Position numbers and translations under genes: made by a program
Source of the DNA: Rhodeus uyekii
Lineage: Eukaryota; Chordata; Actinopteri; Cypriniformes; Acheilognathidae
Direction of reading: 5' to 3'
DNA: 64,000 bases
NCBI GenBank assembly: GCA_037043235.1
Contig: JAWRVZ010000043.1
Coordinates: forward strand, 2,331,001-2,395,000
Shown here: one piece after another, positions 1 through 12,560 of the stretch
Layout: each line of letters starts with the position of its first letter
Numbering within the stretch: the stretch's first letter is position 1
Notes under the pieces: generated by a model
The model's database searches: none
Seen by the model: the letters and a program-made list of their open reading frames with translations, nothing else
Told to the model about the DNA's origin: nothing

Positions 1-2258
1 TCCATTTGGGGGTTTTCATCTAGAGTTATCACACCTTTTGTTGCCTCTTGGGTTCTCAATCCCTCATGTTTGTGTCATTTAGGGACACTTCTAGAAAACA
101 TGCTCATTAAAACAAACATCTAAGATGCATGGGATGTGGTGTCTTGGTAAAGCTTGATCGATTCATTGAATATCAAAGGTTTTGCTTGTTTAACAGCTGG
201 TAACAATTGATTTCAGGGTATTTGTTGAGTTCCAGGACAACACTGGGATGCATTCCAACAACAGACCATTACATATCTATTTATTTGGTGTTATTTCGCA
301 ACTGCAGCACCTATTTTTCAGAATAGATAATTGTTTGTGGTGCAGTTTGTCTTTGCAAAAAAGACACTGAAGACAGGCAGGAAACATGACTTAAAATGAA
401 TTACGGTATTTATGAGTCACCCTGTTATTCCTGTAAATGTTATACTATTGTAAAGCAAAAATTTTGCCAGGCTTTCTTGCTATGCAAACCGTTTTCTTCT
501 TTTTTTCATAAGAAAATACAGGAGGATAGTAGTCTTAGTTCAGGCACCAAGAAAAATGTGAACAGCTGCTTTTATTTACTGGTGGCACCTAAGCAGAAAA
601 TTTTCACTTTCGATGGTTAGAAGTAAATAAATACATTTCCACACTCTTAAAGACTCTTGTTAAAAACCTGCCCTGTAATTTAAAGCAAATGTAGGTTAGA
701 GTATTGCAGAATATCTTGGGGTGTATTTTACCAGGTAAGTCAGGGCATCTGGCACCAGTCGAACTTTCCCTATGGAAATACTTTGTGCCCTATAGTTGTA
801 TGTCGTAGACAAGGGAAAGTACAAAGTAGCTTATGTAGATGGCTCATAAATTACAAGGGAATTTCCATTTCCAAAGTTACAAGATGGTGTATGAACAGAC
901 TGTGTGCCAGAATGATGTACCACACTGAGAGAAGATACTTCTGTGACTTCAGCCATCTGCCCTAGCCTGCTGTTAGTGACGCACAGTACTGAGTGAGAGA
1001 ACACTAGCATGGTGGCTTGGAAGCTAGAATACCAGAGAAGTTAAATTAATAAGCACCCCATAGAGATCCTGTCAGCTGTTATCACATGCTGTCAGCATCA
1101 CAGTCAAATGAACCCAAAGCCACAGATACATTAGACCCTCCCTCGCATATCGACCCACTGTCAAGCGTCAAGCAGTGCTAGGTTAAAGACAAGAAAGGAC
1201 TTCCTATTCTCTACAAGGGGTTAAGCCTAACCATTTGTCCACTATTTTCTTTTGATTCCATGGTAAAAAGGCCTGGGGAGAAAGTAACGCTCAAGTAATG
1301 CACTGAAATTTGAACTCTGTTTTATCTTCCGCAGGACGGTTTAAGTTTACGGCTGATGTCATTATCCAAAAATGCAGTGTTGCTTTAAAATACTAGTTTT
1401 TGCACAATTTTATCCACTGGCAGCTTGTAATTGGGTGATCATTTACATTATGCAGAAAAGTTATGACATAAAAATGTTTACCTTTGGAATTCCTTGCAAA
1501 CAGCTGTCTGTACAAGCTCTTCTCAGAGTGCAATTTCCATAATAATCTGTTTAACTTATACAAATGCTAAAACAAATAGTTAACCAAAATGAAATTAAAA
1601 TTGAATTTGAATAGATTTTAAATCCAAATCTTAAAAGGGACTAAGAGAGTTTACATTCAAGGGTTAATTTCTTTGTTTCCATGACTATAGGGAGGCATTC
1701 ATGGAACAATAGTTGTTCTAATTACAGTCAGCCGCAGTTATTGGGGTGTTGTTCGTGGGTCCTTTTTCTAACACGCTTAACTTGTAACAATAGTGTATAT
1801 ACAAAAGGAAATAACACAATCATATTCGTTTATTTCAAATTACCATATGACCGGCAAAGGTAAATACAAAAGGCAACATTTTTATGTATATTGGAAACGT
1901 TTTGATTTTTAATCTTTTAGAGCTATGAGAAGAGCAGAGCAAAACACAAAAGTATACTAATAATTCAACGCACAGAATGTGTTTTTTCGCCCTTTCAAAA
2001 AGTAGAAGAAAGCCTGGATGAAATTCCCATAGCTTGCCGCTTTGTAGATAATTACAGAAAGTAAAAGAAGTTTAAGAATTCTATTCTTTTTTATATTAAA
2101 CTGCTCTGTGATTGGTTTCCCACTTTTTAAAGTCAACTGCAAACTTGCCATAGAGTCGTGCATAACACAATTTGAAAAAATGGTCACAATTACTCTGGCT
2201 TTTGATACCAATGGCAAATGTTTCTGACATTTCACTGACAGCATGTCTTCTTTTTTAG
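1..2258 (+). other. sfrp1: sfrp1 intron 1 (3' part)
   Basis: This stretch precedes the acceptor (polypyrimidine run then AG at 2257-2258) of the first sfrp1 exon in the window. No reading frame here resembles a frizzled cysteine-rich domain or a signal peptide, so the first coding exon must lie upstream of the window. The DNA is AT-rich, and I see no clear mobile element or RNA gene in it. Short reading frames on either strand, including a 135-codon antisense frame over the exon, look like chance. Confidence 0.75.
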
Positions 2259-2339
2259 GATACTCTCCAGTTTGTCCCCCGTGTGACAATGAAATGAAAA
2301 CGGATGTGATTCTGGAGCACATGTGCGCCAGTGAATTTG
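2259..2339 (+). CDS. sfrp1: sfrp1 exon 2, start of the netrin-like domain
   Basis: This 81-bp internal exon encodes 26 whole codons plus split codons at both ends (phase 1 in, phase 1 out). It is bounded by TTTTTTAG before 2259 and GTAAGG from 2340. The peptide contains CPPCDNEMKTDVILEHMCAS, the signature at the beginning of the netrin-like (NTR) domain of secreted frizzled-related proteins. In mammalian SFRP1 these three cysteines pair with three later ones, all of which are in the terminal exon here. The protein is secreted, binds Wnt ligands and frizzled receptors, and modulates Wnt signalling. The short middle exon matches the three-exon structure of SFRP1/2/5. Sequence alone does not fully separate sfrp1 from sfrp5, but the terminal exon and the neighbouring zmat4 favour sfrp1. 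Which teleost duplicate (1a or 1b) is unresolved. Confidence 0.93.
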
Positions 2340-3199
2340 GTAAGGAGATCAGTGCATACAACAAACATGCCTACAGAGAGAAAAAACACACATTCATGCT
2401 ATTTTGCGCTCACACACTGAACATGCCAAGACTGCAGCCCATCTTCCCCTCTCATTTCCTCTATTCTGGAAATGGAGTAGTCATGAAAGACATAGAAGAC
2501 TGAGATAGACTAGACTTATTCCCGAGCGAGCTCATACAGATGCCTTAAGATTCATGTTTTTTCTCATCTTAAATGTAGTTTTCATAGTCTTATGTTAGAA
2601 TAATGAGGGGAAACTTTATTCTTTCAGGATTAGAAACCATAGCATACATTTTTGTAATGACTTGCTTACTGTCGTATTGAATCTTTAAGTTTAATTTAAA
2701 GTTGAGAGCCACCTTTCACCAGTGTTAAGTCATCATGTTTAGTCATAGCTTTCTTTAGCCATAAATGTCGAGTGCCAGAATGATATTTTATTTCATGGCC
2801 ATTAACGGTGCTTTTGGGACAGATTCAAGCACTTAGAATCATTGGATCAAGATTTAGTTATTTTGCACATATTTGGCTGTCTTGACTGCCAAATCCACTT
2901 TTAATAGAACAATGCAATGGTTTTAAACACTGAATACAGCAACAACAGAACGTTTTAACCCTTGTAAATCTATGTCATGGTTTGGATTACCCTTTGAGAG
3001 ACCACAATTGTTTAACTAATGTATTGAGGTAATTTGCAGAGGCCCTAAGGTCTTTATTTGGCTGTTACTAACAGCTCTAAATTGGGATGTTTGCTCTTCA
3101 GTCTGGATGTGACAACAGCCCAGGGGTTGACCTCTAAGTAGAGTCCGACAAAGTTTGAGTTTACCCTTTGGTCATTGGGGTAAATCAGAGTACCCATAT

Positions 3200-3745
3200 A
3201 CCCTGATCATTTCCAACAAATTCCTTCTTTCTCTCTCTGTAGATTCATGGGGTCAGTAAGGTTTATTTTCTTTTTTAAGATCGAAAGAAAAATGTAATTA
3301 ATTCAGCATTGATGGATTATATTCATTAAAAAACTTTTAGAATATTACAAAATATTTCTACTTCAAATTAATTCTGTTCTCTTATACTTTTTATTCATCG
3401 AAAAATGTATCACTGTGTTTATTATTTCAACTTTGATTGAAATGATTCAATGTGTTCCTTGAATGCAATGTAAATCGCTTTGGAAAAAAGCGTCTGCCAA
3501 ATGCATAAATGTAAAATGTAAATAAGAAATGTTTCTTGAGCAGGAAATCATCATATTAAAATGAAGGATCATGTGATATTGAAGACTGGAGTAATGATGC
3601 TGAAAGTTCAGCATTGCCATCATATAAATACTTTACATTTTCAAATATATAAAAATAGAAAGCAGTTTCATAATATTACTGTTTTTACTGTATTTCTGAT
3701 CAAATAAATGCAGTCTTGATGAACATAACATAATTCTTTCCAAAA
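3200..3745 (+). repeat. Cyprinid interspersed repeat, split by a SINE tail
   Basis: The sequence contains the recognisable blocks AAGAAATGTTTCTTGAGCA, GAAGACTGGAGTAATGATGC, ATTACTGTTTTTACTGTATT and GATCAAATAAATGCAG. These belong to a very abundant, short, non-coding cyprinid repeat that I recognise but cannot assign to a superfamily. Other partial copies in this window are near 33180, 35690, 40095 and 46271. The copy is interrupted at 3451-3515 by a SINE 3' tail. Outer limits are approximate. Confidence 0.6.
3451..3515 (+). mobile_element. SINE 3' tail, truncated
   Basis: The segment GCTTTGG...AAGCGTCTGCCAAATGCATAAATG is the 3' tail of the tRNA-derived SINE seen in fuller form at 20222-20372 and 36774-36925, here on the + strand. 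The tRNA-like head is missing, so this is a 5'-truncated insertion. It lies inside an older interspersed repeat whose sequence resumes at about 3516. Confidence 0.65.
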
Positions 3746-3849
3746 AATTATTTGAATGATATATTACAGTTTGTGTGTATATAGTGTATATTATTTTCAA
3801 AGAAGTCTTATATGCTTACCAAGGCTGCAGTTATTTTAAATATATCAGA

Positions 3850-3874
3850 AATATATATATATATATATATATAT
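3850..3874. repeat. (AT)n microsatellite
   Basis: A 25-bp alternating A/T tract, followed by further AT-rich low-complexity sequence to about 3895. Confidence 0.85.
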
Positions 3875-6524
3875 TTTTTATATTTTATTATATATTTCTC
3901 TTATCAGAAATACGGTAAAAACTGTATATATTATTAATAGGAGTTGGACAGTGATGCATTGGTGATCTTTATTATTTAATGTAAAGAAAGGTGGGTTTAA
4001 TATTAGATTTTCAGCGTGACTGAGCATTAGATTTGTGGATGATTAACAACAATGACTGTTAAATGAGTCTATAACTGCGGCCATTAAGACCAATCACAGC
4101 AGGAGTTACTTCAACAAAAGGAGAGCAGTGTGAGAGTGACTTCCTGCTTCTCTCTGAAGAAGAAAACAAAAGCTGGTTTTGGTTAGCCTCTGACAAAACC
4201 ATAAAGTTTCATTTAGTGTTTGAAATAGGTAAGCTATCTCTGGAAAGCTGGCGTCGTTCTCCAGTCAGCTTTATGTATACCAACTCCACTGACACTCTCT
4301 TTGTGACCTCAGTACTAAAATTCTAATCCAGGATATTAAAAAAGATAGACAGTGAAGGAAGACAGGATTCCCACTGTGAAGTACTTATTTAAAGTAAGTG
4401 TAAGCAATAGTTTCTCTATCCAGCATAAATGCATATTGTTGTCTTATGAGACATTTTGAATGGACCTGGATACTCCTATAAAATATTAATTTCTGACCAG
4501 GTTTTGAATACCAGATATTTGAAGAGTACGGAAACAGAAGACAAAGAATAGATAGTTTAATTAGCTTTCAAGATTTGCTCTTCTATCTTTCCTTTCCAAC
4601 AAAACAGTGCAGCATTAACACACTTTAGTTGGCTGTCAATCCTGTGGTCAGTGATGCATGCAGTTTTCCTGTAGTAAAATGGTATAGTGTAGCACTATTT
4701 TAACTGGAGCTCAGCCCGAGCCACAGGTGCCATGTTTGTGAATTGTTTCAGCCCAAACTCTCCCTACTGAGTTTATGACATCGTTACATCGGGCTGCAGA
4801 CATGTCTCCAAAATGACAGGGGAAGCGAGGTCAAAGATCAGGGACAAAGGTTAAAAGTTTTTTTTGTAAAGCAATAATTATCACTGAAGAAATGCGAATA
4901 CTTTCACTGTTTTTTATCAAAATGATTTATATCATTTTGGAAAGAACACTGATTGTGACCGCACAATTTCTGAGATATGCTCTCTTTGTTTATATCTTAT
5001 TTATCAAATATTTACCAAAGCTTTCAAGCATGAAGTTCTTATTTGGACCATCTGAGATTGAAACATTATCTGCTTGGGTTTGTGTTTAGAACATGATCTA
5101 CCGCATGTGCTCGGGAATGTTAACGTTGTTACGGCTGCTTCATGTTTTTGCGTTATACAATATAGATGCAGCATCTATGTGGAATCTTTGACCTCATGTG
5201 GTTCAGTAAACTAGTTCTGCTGATGTAGAATTGTGAAGACTAGTGGTATGCTAGTCCCCCTTGTTTACTGAGATTGTCTTATCAGTCTGAGGGAGATTAG
5301 AAAGGCATCTCAGACAGATAGATTTATGTGGCATGCCTTTTTTGAGACACTGGATTACAGTGAACAAGAGAGACTAACCCTATTATGGCTTTTCCATTGT
5401 TGTTGTTCGGAAAGTGTGGTGTTACACATATTAGTTGTAAAGCCTCATCTGAAGGTTTTTCGACTGTACCCGTGTCTTTTGAATTTGTTAGGATTACATT
5501 CAGACACAAGGTGCAAAACGAGTTCACCATGGGGCTAAAGTGGGATTTGAACTAAGATAAAGTGGTTGTGGGAGGTAGGAAACACTCTTTCTAGCCTGAC
5601 TTGATAATTCTTTAACCTTCTGAGCATTTTTAAATTTTTATTTCATCAAACACTAAGCCCTTTTATAGACTTCAGATCAAGCTGTAATCCCTTCCATGTG
5701 CACGTATAATACTGGGAAGATTGGCTTATTTCTGCAAGAGTCGTTAGAAGTAGAAGATATGAGGTTATGGGTTTCAGAATAGAACACATTTCATCGTGCA
5801 ACTCTTTGAATTACAGTATGTCTTTAAGTGTCAAGAGCTACTCTTCTGACTTAAAAATGGTCTCGATGGGGGGGCTTTAAATTTCCTTGGCAGTGGTTAT
5901 ATTTTCGTGCTTCAGGGTGCAGAGAATATATCTAAGTCAAGGTTCAACAGGATATGGGGAGGATTTAGTTTCATTGTGGTCTGCTCACTGACAGCCAGTG
6001 GAGACTGATCAGGTGGTTAAAGCATAATTAGCAGTAAGTCTCGATATAGATGTCTGCTCATTTCCATGGGTCTTTAGAATCGGCCTGCTAATTGGACCAA
6101 ATACTTCTTGGTGGCAGAGTGCCTGAAGTTCACTGGTGGGTCACTGATGTTAGACCACTGAAGATGATAAGATGTTACACACTGCATGTTTCTCCATTCC
6201 CAGAACGGGGGAAAAATCACCTGCAAGGCGATGAGAGGGAGGAGAAGCCATTGAAGTTTCACTCTATGGCAGGACCACCGTGGAGTTTACTCCTGCATAG
6301 GAAGGTTAAGGAAATGAAAGGATTAACAGGTTAAAGAGAGTTTACTGACAGATCAGACAGATTAAGACAAATCTAAGAATGTGGAGTGAGATTAAACCTG
6401 GAGTTTAATGGTCATAACCCCTAGTAAAATTCATAAGAGTCTTACTGATATTACAATTAAAACACTGCAAGGGACATCATTTGTTTTAAATGAAATCAAT
6501 GCATAGGTTTTCTTTTACTTTTAG

Positions 6525-6897
6525 GGTCGCACAGTATATTTTATATATGATATTGGCCAATCGGTATCATATTAATATTGGATATTTACTTGCTCATGTA
6601 AAGTGCTCATTTCCATATTTTTAAATTTAATTTACCTGATTAATAATTTAATCTTTCAGCAGTTAGATGCATTTAGCAAATCATAAAAAGTTAATATCCG
6701 GTTTCATTCTGTACATTATAATGTTGTGAAGCTAAATTCACTTTTTTTTATTTTAATCATTATTTTTTGTATATATTATTAAACATTTTAGGCAAATTGG
6801 TACAGAATTTTAATATCAGCCATTGGTTATCAGTCATAAGAAGAAAATAATTATCAACTCATCAGGCAGAATTTTAGTTATTGGTGCATCTCTGCAG
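6525..6897. repeat. Degraded hAT-like non-autonomous repeat
   Basis: The left side reads AGGGTCGCACAGTATATT... and GATATTGGCCAATCGGTATC. The right side reads TATCAGCCATTGG... and TTATTGGTGCATCTCT. This matches the mirrored ends (GGATGCACCGATA and its complement) of a common teleost hAT-type non-autonomous repeat, now decayed. The superfamily is from recognition, not search. Edges are approximate. Confidence 0.4.
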
Positions 6898-7889
6898 GCC
6901 AGTGGAGCAAAAAAAAAAAAAGTGCAAGATCTAGAAATTACCTACAAACACAAAGACTCTACTCTCTTGAACTTTTTAAAACTCTGTTTCATGTGCAAAA
7001 GACACGAGACGCGAGCACAACAGTCATGCACGTCAGTTTAGTGTGTGTTTACATTGTTTTTCAATGTAAAAATAGTGGAATGGAAAAACACTGTCTGTGT
7101 GAATGGCCCCAAACAGTTGATTGGGAAAAATTTTGACCTTTGACTAATTGCCTTAAGCTTATAAGAGAGGTATTCAAAGGAACACAACCTTGTATCCTGT
7201 TACATCTGGAGGGGCAGAGGGCAGTGAAGCTGCAATTTGGGACATTCTTGCCCCCTGGGAAAAGAATACTGCAATGAGAGCGGTTTTAGTTTGCATGGAT
7301 ATCGATGCTTTCTCTTGAACTTGACAGAGTTCATGACAGAGAGACCAGTATCATTATGGCTTTGCCCTGAGCCCATTGGCAAAGAAGACAGGCCTGATAT
7401 TGATTACACCTTCATTCTTACATTTTTCTTCCATTCCTTCATCTCTCCTTTGCCCCCTGTATTACTTAGCAGCCTAATCTCTCTTTTATGGCCTTGGACG
7501 TTTGGGAACTGCCAGCGATACCCCTTGTAACCCAACCCCTTTTTGGCCTCTTTGAACCCAGCACATGGCCTGAGGGATTAGATGACTGTGTAGATGTGAG
7601 AGCGCTGCACAGCCCAGGACACTAAATAAGTTTAAGTGAAGCTTTGGAATATCATAGCTCACAACAGATGCAGTAGGTGGGAGCATTGTTTCAAAAACAC
7701 TGTGGGGGCTTTTCCTGGCAACTCTCAAAATCTCCAAGTCATTATGGCACTAAATACAATGTCTTTGAAGAAATATAGACAACTAATATTTACTGGCAAG
7801 ATGATGTAATCTTCAGTCTCCTCTTCGCCCACAAGAGCAGATAATTTCAGAAAGCTGATCGTAGTTCTCTCTGTTCGCTTTATCCACAG

Positions 7890-8215
7890 CCATAAAGACT
7901 AAGATCAAGGAGGTCAAACGGGAGAACACAGATCGCAAGGTGATCCTTCAGAAGAGGAAAAAAACCCTGAAGCTGGGCACTTTAAAGAAGAAAGACCTGA
8001 AGAAACTCACTCTGTACCTGAAGAACGGAGCCGACTGCCCCTGCACACAGCTAGAAAACCTCGGAAACACGTACCTTATCATGGGACGCAAGGTGGACAA
8101 ACAGTACCTTCTCACTGGCATTCACAAGTGGGACAAATCCAGCAAAGAGTTCAAAAAGACCATGAAAAAACTCAAAAGCCACAAGTGCCCTGCTTATGAG
8201 AACGTCTTCAAATAA
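7890..8215 (+). CDS. sfrp1: sfrp1 terminal exon, netrin-like domain and stop
   Basis: The terminal coding exon starts at the acceptor CCACAG|CC. Its first two bases complete the alanine codon begun by G at 2339, and it ends with TAA at 8213-8215, giving 107 further residues. The lysine-rich start (KIKEVKRENTDRK...LKKKDLKK) is the heparin-binding-like part of the NTR domain. It is followed by LKNGADCPC, YLIMGRKVDKQYLL, IHKWDKSSKEFK and the C-terminal CPAYENVFK. The last matches the SFRP1-type ending (CP..xxVFK) and differs from the SFRP5 tail. Together with exon 2, all six NTR cysteines are present (CPPC, HMCASEF, CPC, KCP). From the CPPC motif to the stop there are about 130 residues, close to the mammalian protein. 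The frame is intact, so the gene looks functional. Confidence 0.95.
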
Positions 8216-8275
8216 ACACTCTCAGAGCCTCCACTTACTTTATGAACTTGCACATCCAGGCAACCCAAAATATTG

Positions 8276-8476
<201 letters not shown>

Positions 8477-9490
8477 GATCAAACACTCAAGGTGTTTTGT
8501 CTTGGATCTGTGCTGTTTAAGACTGAATAGATAATGAATGATATAGTAGACAAACTCGACCAAAACCAACTGATCACATTTGTATATATCCAAATATGTA
8601 ACTGTTGATAATATCTTGTAAAATGATCAGAATTCACCTGCAACTGATTGTTTATCTTTCTTTTCTAACAAAACAACAAAAACAACATGACTACAAATTA
8701 AAACATGACAGATTTTCAAACCGTAGTTCACAATTTATTGGTACAGTTTTGTACACACTGTGAAATGCATACCATATAAGCCATTTCTGTAAGAATATTG
8801 AGTCTATTATAAGTTGCTAGAATTACCCTAAGTTTAAAAGACAATATTATTTTGCAGTATGCATTGGTTGCATTCTTTTCTGTGACCTGTACTGTGACAT
8901 CAAGCAATCAAACATCAAAATTGTTTAGCAATTCTCTGTTGACACTAATAAGAGGTCTGCTTTTCATTTTCGAGTACTGACAAGATATATATGCATAACA
9001 TTTATTTCAACACTAAATCTATGTATATGACAAATTGAATTGCCCAGTCTCGTATGATTGGGTTGATAATGGATTCTGTTTGATGGTAGAATTCTGTATA
9101 TATAGGCCTATACTTTATCTGCTGTTTAACAAACTATGTTTTCTAACTAGTAAAATAGTTATAAAATAACACTACTCAACAACATATAGCATAATATCAA
9201 CAATACTGCTAAAAATGTTCATTGGTACAGGACATTTTTCCATGTAAACTGACAACTCGCTACTGTTATTATTATATAGCGCTGTTTGCATTGCAGCTGA
9301 AAGAATTAATTCATTGCAAAACTCTTGACATTTTAGCCAACAGCTTTGTCTAAGCCAATCATTTAAGAATGTATAGTGTGTGTTACATAAAGTATCTCTT
9401 TATTTGTGTAGAACTGTTTCAATGCTCCTCAATTCACATTTTTTTATGTTTGCCAATCATGTTGTATATAAAATTGAACCACAAATATAA

Positions 9491-9496
9491 AATAAA
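9491..9496 (+). promoter_or_regulatory. sfrp1: Candidate poly(A) signal of sfrp1
   Basis: AATAAA lies in AT-rich 3' UTR about 1.28 kb after the stop, followed by TGTGG and GATGTCTTCT, a GT/T-rich downstream stretch. A second AATAAA at 10040-10045 could end a longer form. Confidence 0.45.
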
Positions 9497-10039
9497 ACTA
9501 TAAAAATGTGGATGTCTTCTGCACACCATGTTATTTCCAGTTGTTACACTAGTAATTCAAAGTTTAAGGCAGAAAAAATGTCTTTAACTTTATATGAAAA
9601 CAACATAAATGTTAGTGTTCCACATACAGAGGTTTTCTGTGGCTAAAATGCGCAGAACATCCTGACAAGTGTGGTCACACCATTACAAAACATGCTAGAA
9701 TTCATTTGGAGCATTCAGATTATTTTCTTGTTGACTTTGCTTAGTTGATATTAGTTCATCTGTGAATTTGGCACAATATGATGTATGAGGGATTTTTCAT
9801 TATGAGGGTTATACTATGACAGGTAGCAGCTGAAAAGTTCAGCCCAAACACACAGAGTGGTAAATAGTTACAGAGAAAAGAGTACATGCATGCTGGCCAA
9901 GATAAATTATTCAGTGAAATTACTTTTTTATAATAAATTGCAGTATTCATTCTTTCTGTCTGAAGTTGTGTGCTTTTTAACCATGTTAATCTTGTCTTGA
10001 ATGTTGCAACAGTCTTATATCAACACTGAGTACAAGTTC

Positions 10040-10045
10040 AATAAA
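10040..10045 (+). promoter_or_regulatory. sfrp1: Alternative distal poly(A) signal
   Basis: AATAAA occurs in TTCAATAAACTGCAATTTC, 1.8 kb after the stop codon. It is plausible as a distal end of the sfrp1 3' UTR, but there is no independent support. Confidence 0.3.
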
Positions 10046-11431
10046 CTGCAATTTCACTGGCATGTTTCAGATGATTAATGGGCCGTGCTCTACGTAAAAA
10101 CAACAACAACATAAAAAAAACAGCTCTGGAAATGATTGCTTGAATGAGTACAATAGACTGTCAGACTTAATCAAACTGTCTGCATCTTCCGATATGACTG
10201 CCAGATATAGATAATTGTTGTTTTTATGCTCAATTTTACCTCTGTAGTGTTTTGAGAAGAATTCCAACCATAGGCATGCGTTTCTTATTTGTTTCAATAT
10301 GGTTGTTGAAATGCTGCCTCTTACAAATATCTTATGTTCTAGCTGTCAAACTGATTTCACAGAGTTGGTCTTGGTTGATGGCATATCTATACACAGCCAA
10401 ATATATTGCACGGTCGTTGCTGACAGAGCTGTTTTAATAATGACAAATGACGATAAGTTTTAGTGTTGGAAAGGGTTCTTTGCCTTTCAACATTTTTGTG
10501 CTCTGAAAACCACATTTTAATAGTCTTTGTTTGTGTTCTGAGCACTCTCTTTCCTTTTTGGCACAATGACGTTTTAAGGTAACAATAAACCACATCAACC
10601 GACCAATGAACACAGTAAATCAGCTAAACAACTACATAACCTAAGATTGATTGGTGTGATGTTCAAACACGGAACTATTGTTAAAGTGCCAATAAATGCA
10701 GTTTCTGTTAACACCGTTCAGGGATTTAAAAAAAAGCTAATTACTTTAGTATGTATCTCAGTTGAAAAATACACAAAAGAATGAAAAATGCAGGAATAAT
10801 ACCAAGAGCAGTTTTCGGACATATGGTTTTAGAAAATGAACCAGGATTGCAAAATGTATTTCAGATGTGGTTTCATCCCTGTCATAGTTAAAGCAGCTGT
10901 CTTCAAAAGCCTGGAAAGAGTCAGGATGCAGCTTTGCCTTATTAGGAAACAATCTATGATTAAAACTCTCTCTCTCTCTTCAAAGGTAAGACAACACCTT
11001 CTGCTTTTAATTAGAGTTTGCATACTTCAGTGGGGTTTATTAGAGTTTACAATCGTAAAACATTAGAAAGATACGTTTGAATAATAATGAAAGCTATGAA
11101 AATATGGACAAACATCATTCTGATTCAGAGAAGTGTTGGCAAATAAAGTCATTCTCATCTAATTATTATCAGCACTACCTTGTTGTGATCAGATAAGTCA
11201 TTTTGGTTTACAAAAATGTGAATGCACACCAATGACATCCAAAATAAGTGATACATTCCAGGTTAATTTCTGCCATTTTTTAACTCAGAAACTTGTGGGT
11301 GGGACTAATCAAAGCAGAAATCCCATTGGCTAGTGCTCACTTTTCACTATCAGCATTTTGATATCAAACTATTTGGACAACTACTTGATAAACATTAATA
11401 ACTACAGACACACGATAATTTTGATCTATAC

Positions 11432-11570
11432 CAGGGGGTATTCCAGAAAGCAGGTTATATCAGAGTAGTTAGGTTGTATCAGAGTAAATGGGTAACCTCA
11501 ACTTTTTGTATCCATAACAACTTACTCTCTGAACATAAGGTTGAGAGGATTTGATCCAGGGTTTGTTTGT
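11432..11570. repeat. Common teleost repeat fragment
   Basis: The block GGGGGTATTCCAGAAAGCAGG followed by GTTATATCAGAG, a degenerate tandem GTTAGGTTGTATCAGAG and GGTAACCTCAACTTT resembles an interspersed repeat I have seen in many teleost genomes. Its superfamily is unknown to me. Confidence 0.4.
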
Positions 11571-12194
11571 TTTAAAGGTATTCACAGCATGATGAGGGTC
11601 CAGTGAGCATTACAGATTTCACATTCACATTTTCTATATAAATTGTTTACATAGTAAAATACACATGTGATAAATCTCACAACAAATGTTGAAGTAAATT
11701 GACTAAACATAAAAATAAACACATAAATGTACAGCAATAGCATCTTTCAAAGTAAAGATTGTGTTTGTAGTTCAACCCATCTCTCGTTTTTAAATTTGAA
11801 TATTTACCATTAAAAAAAAAACAAATTAAAGAAAGATTAAAAGATCAGATTTAAAAAGATCGCAAAATCGCCCACTAGGTGGCTATATACACTGAGAATG
11901 TAAATCGCCATTAAATAAAAGAAGAAAGAAGTATGGTATGCTTCTTCTTAAGGTGCGTCTGTTGAGCACTCTCTGAGAGGTTACTATATTTAAATTCTAA
12001 CGTTGCGACTGTAAAAAAAGTATGTTCTATATAGTTTGAATGTGTGTAATATAAAGTCCGAAATCACATACTTCCCAACTATACATCCTACACATCACAT
12101 ACTATGAACGTATGTGACAAAAGTAGTATGTCCGAATTTACAGTACTCATAAAAATTACCCGGATGACCTGCTACTTCCGGCGAGATTCTTAAC

Positions 12195-12560
12195 TGCACA
12201 CAGTGTTGCCAGATTGGACTGACGATTTCCAGCCCAACTTGAGCAAAAAACCCGCCCATTTACAAAAATTCCCGCCCAAGACCAAAGTTGTTGACGGGGG
12301 GTGGTGGATGAGAGAGACCTCCACGCAATTGTTGGTTTAATGGAATTTATATGCATTTATAAGCTTGTTTTAATGGAATTTACATGCATTTATATAGGAA
12401 ATTTGGGCGGGTTTGTCATCAAAAACAAGCCCAATTTTTATCGACCAGCCCAATGCATTTTTTTTCCGGTTGGACGCGGCCAAAAGGAGCCGACACTGAC
12501 TGCACATAAAATTGACAGATTACTATCCCGTGAGGCTACGGGAGAGAATTTTTGAATAGT
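12195..12560. repeat. Interspersed repeat with CAGTGTTGCCAGATTGG start
   Basis: The segment begins with CACAGTGTTGCCAGATTGG and continues with pyrimidine-rich CCCGCCCA blocks, a short internal duplication of TAATGGAATTTA-ATGCATTTATA (around 12340 and 12372), and mirrored GGGCGGG and GCCCAAT blocks further on. It resembles a degraded non-autonomous DNA element. The call is from appearance only. Confidence 0.35.

Larger units (their letters stand above)
2340..7889 (+). other. sfrp1: sfrp1 intron 2
   Basis: This 5.55-kb intron has a GTAAGG donor and a TATCCACAG acceptor (AG at 7888-7889). It holds a cyprinid interspersed repeat at about 3200-3745 with a SINE tail nested in it, a short AT tract at 3850, and a degraded repeat at about 6525-6897. 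The rest is AT-rich sequence in which I recognise no gene. Confidence 0.85.

Noticed and set aside
1957..2364. 135-codon antisense frame over sfrp1 exon 2
   Set aside because: It lies opposite a certain exon, crosses the splice sites and shows no domain, so chance is the better explanation.
2259..8215. Assignment as sfrp5 instead of sfrp1
   Set aside because: The C-terminal CPAYENVFK and the adjacent zmat4 fit sfrp1. sfrp5 has a different tail and chromosomal setting.
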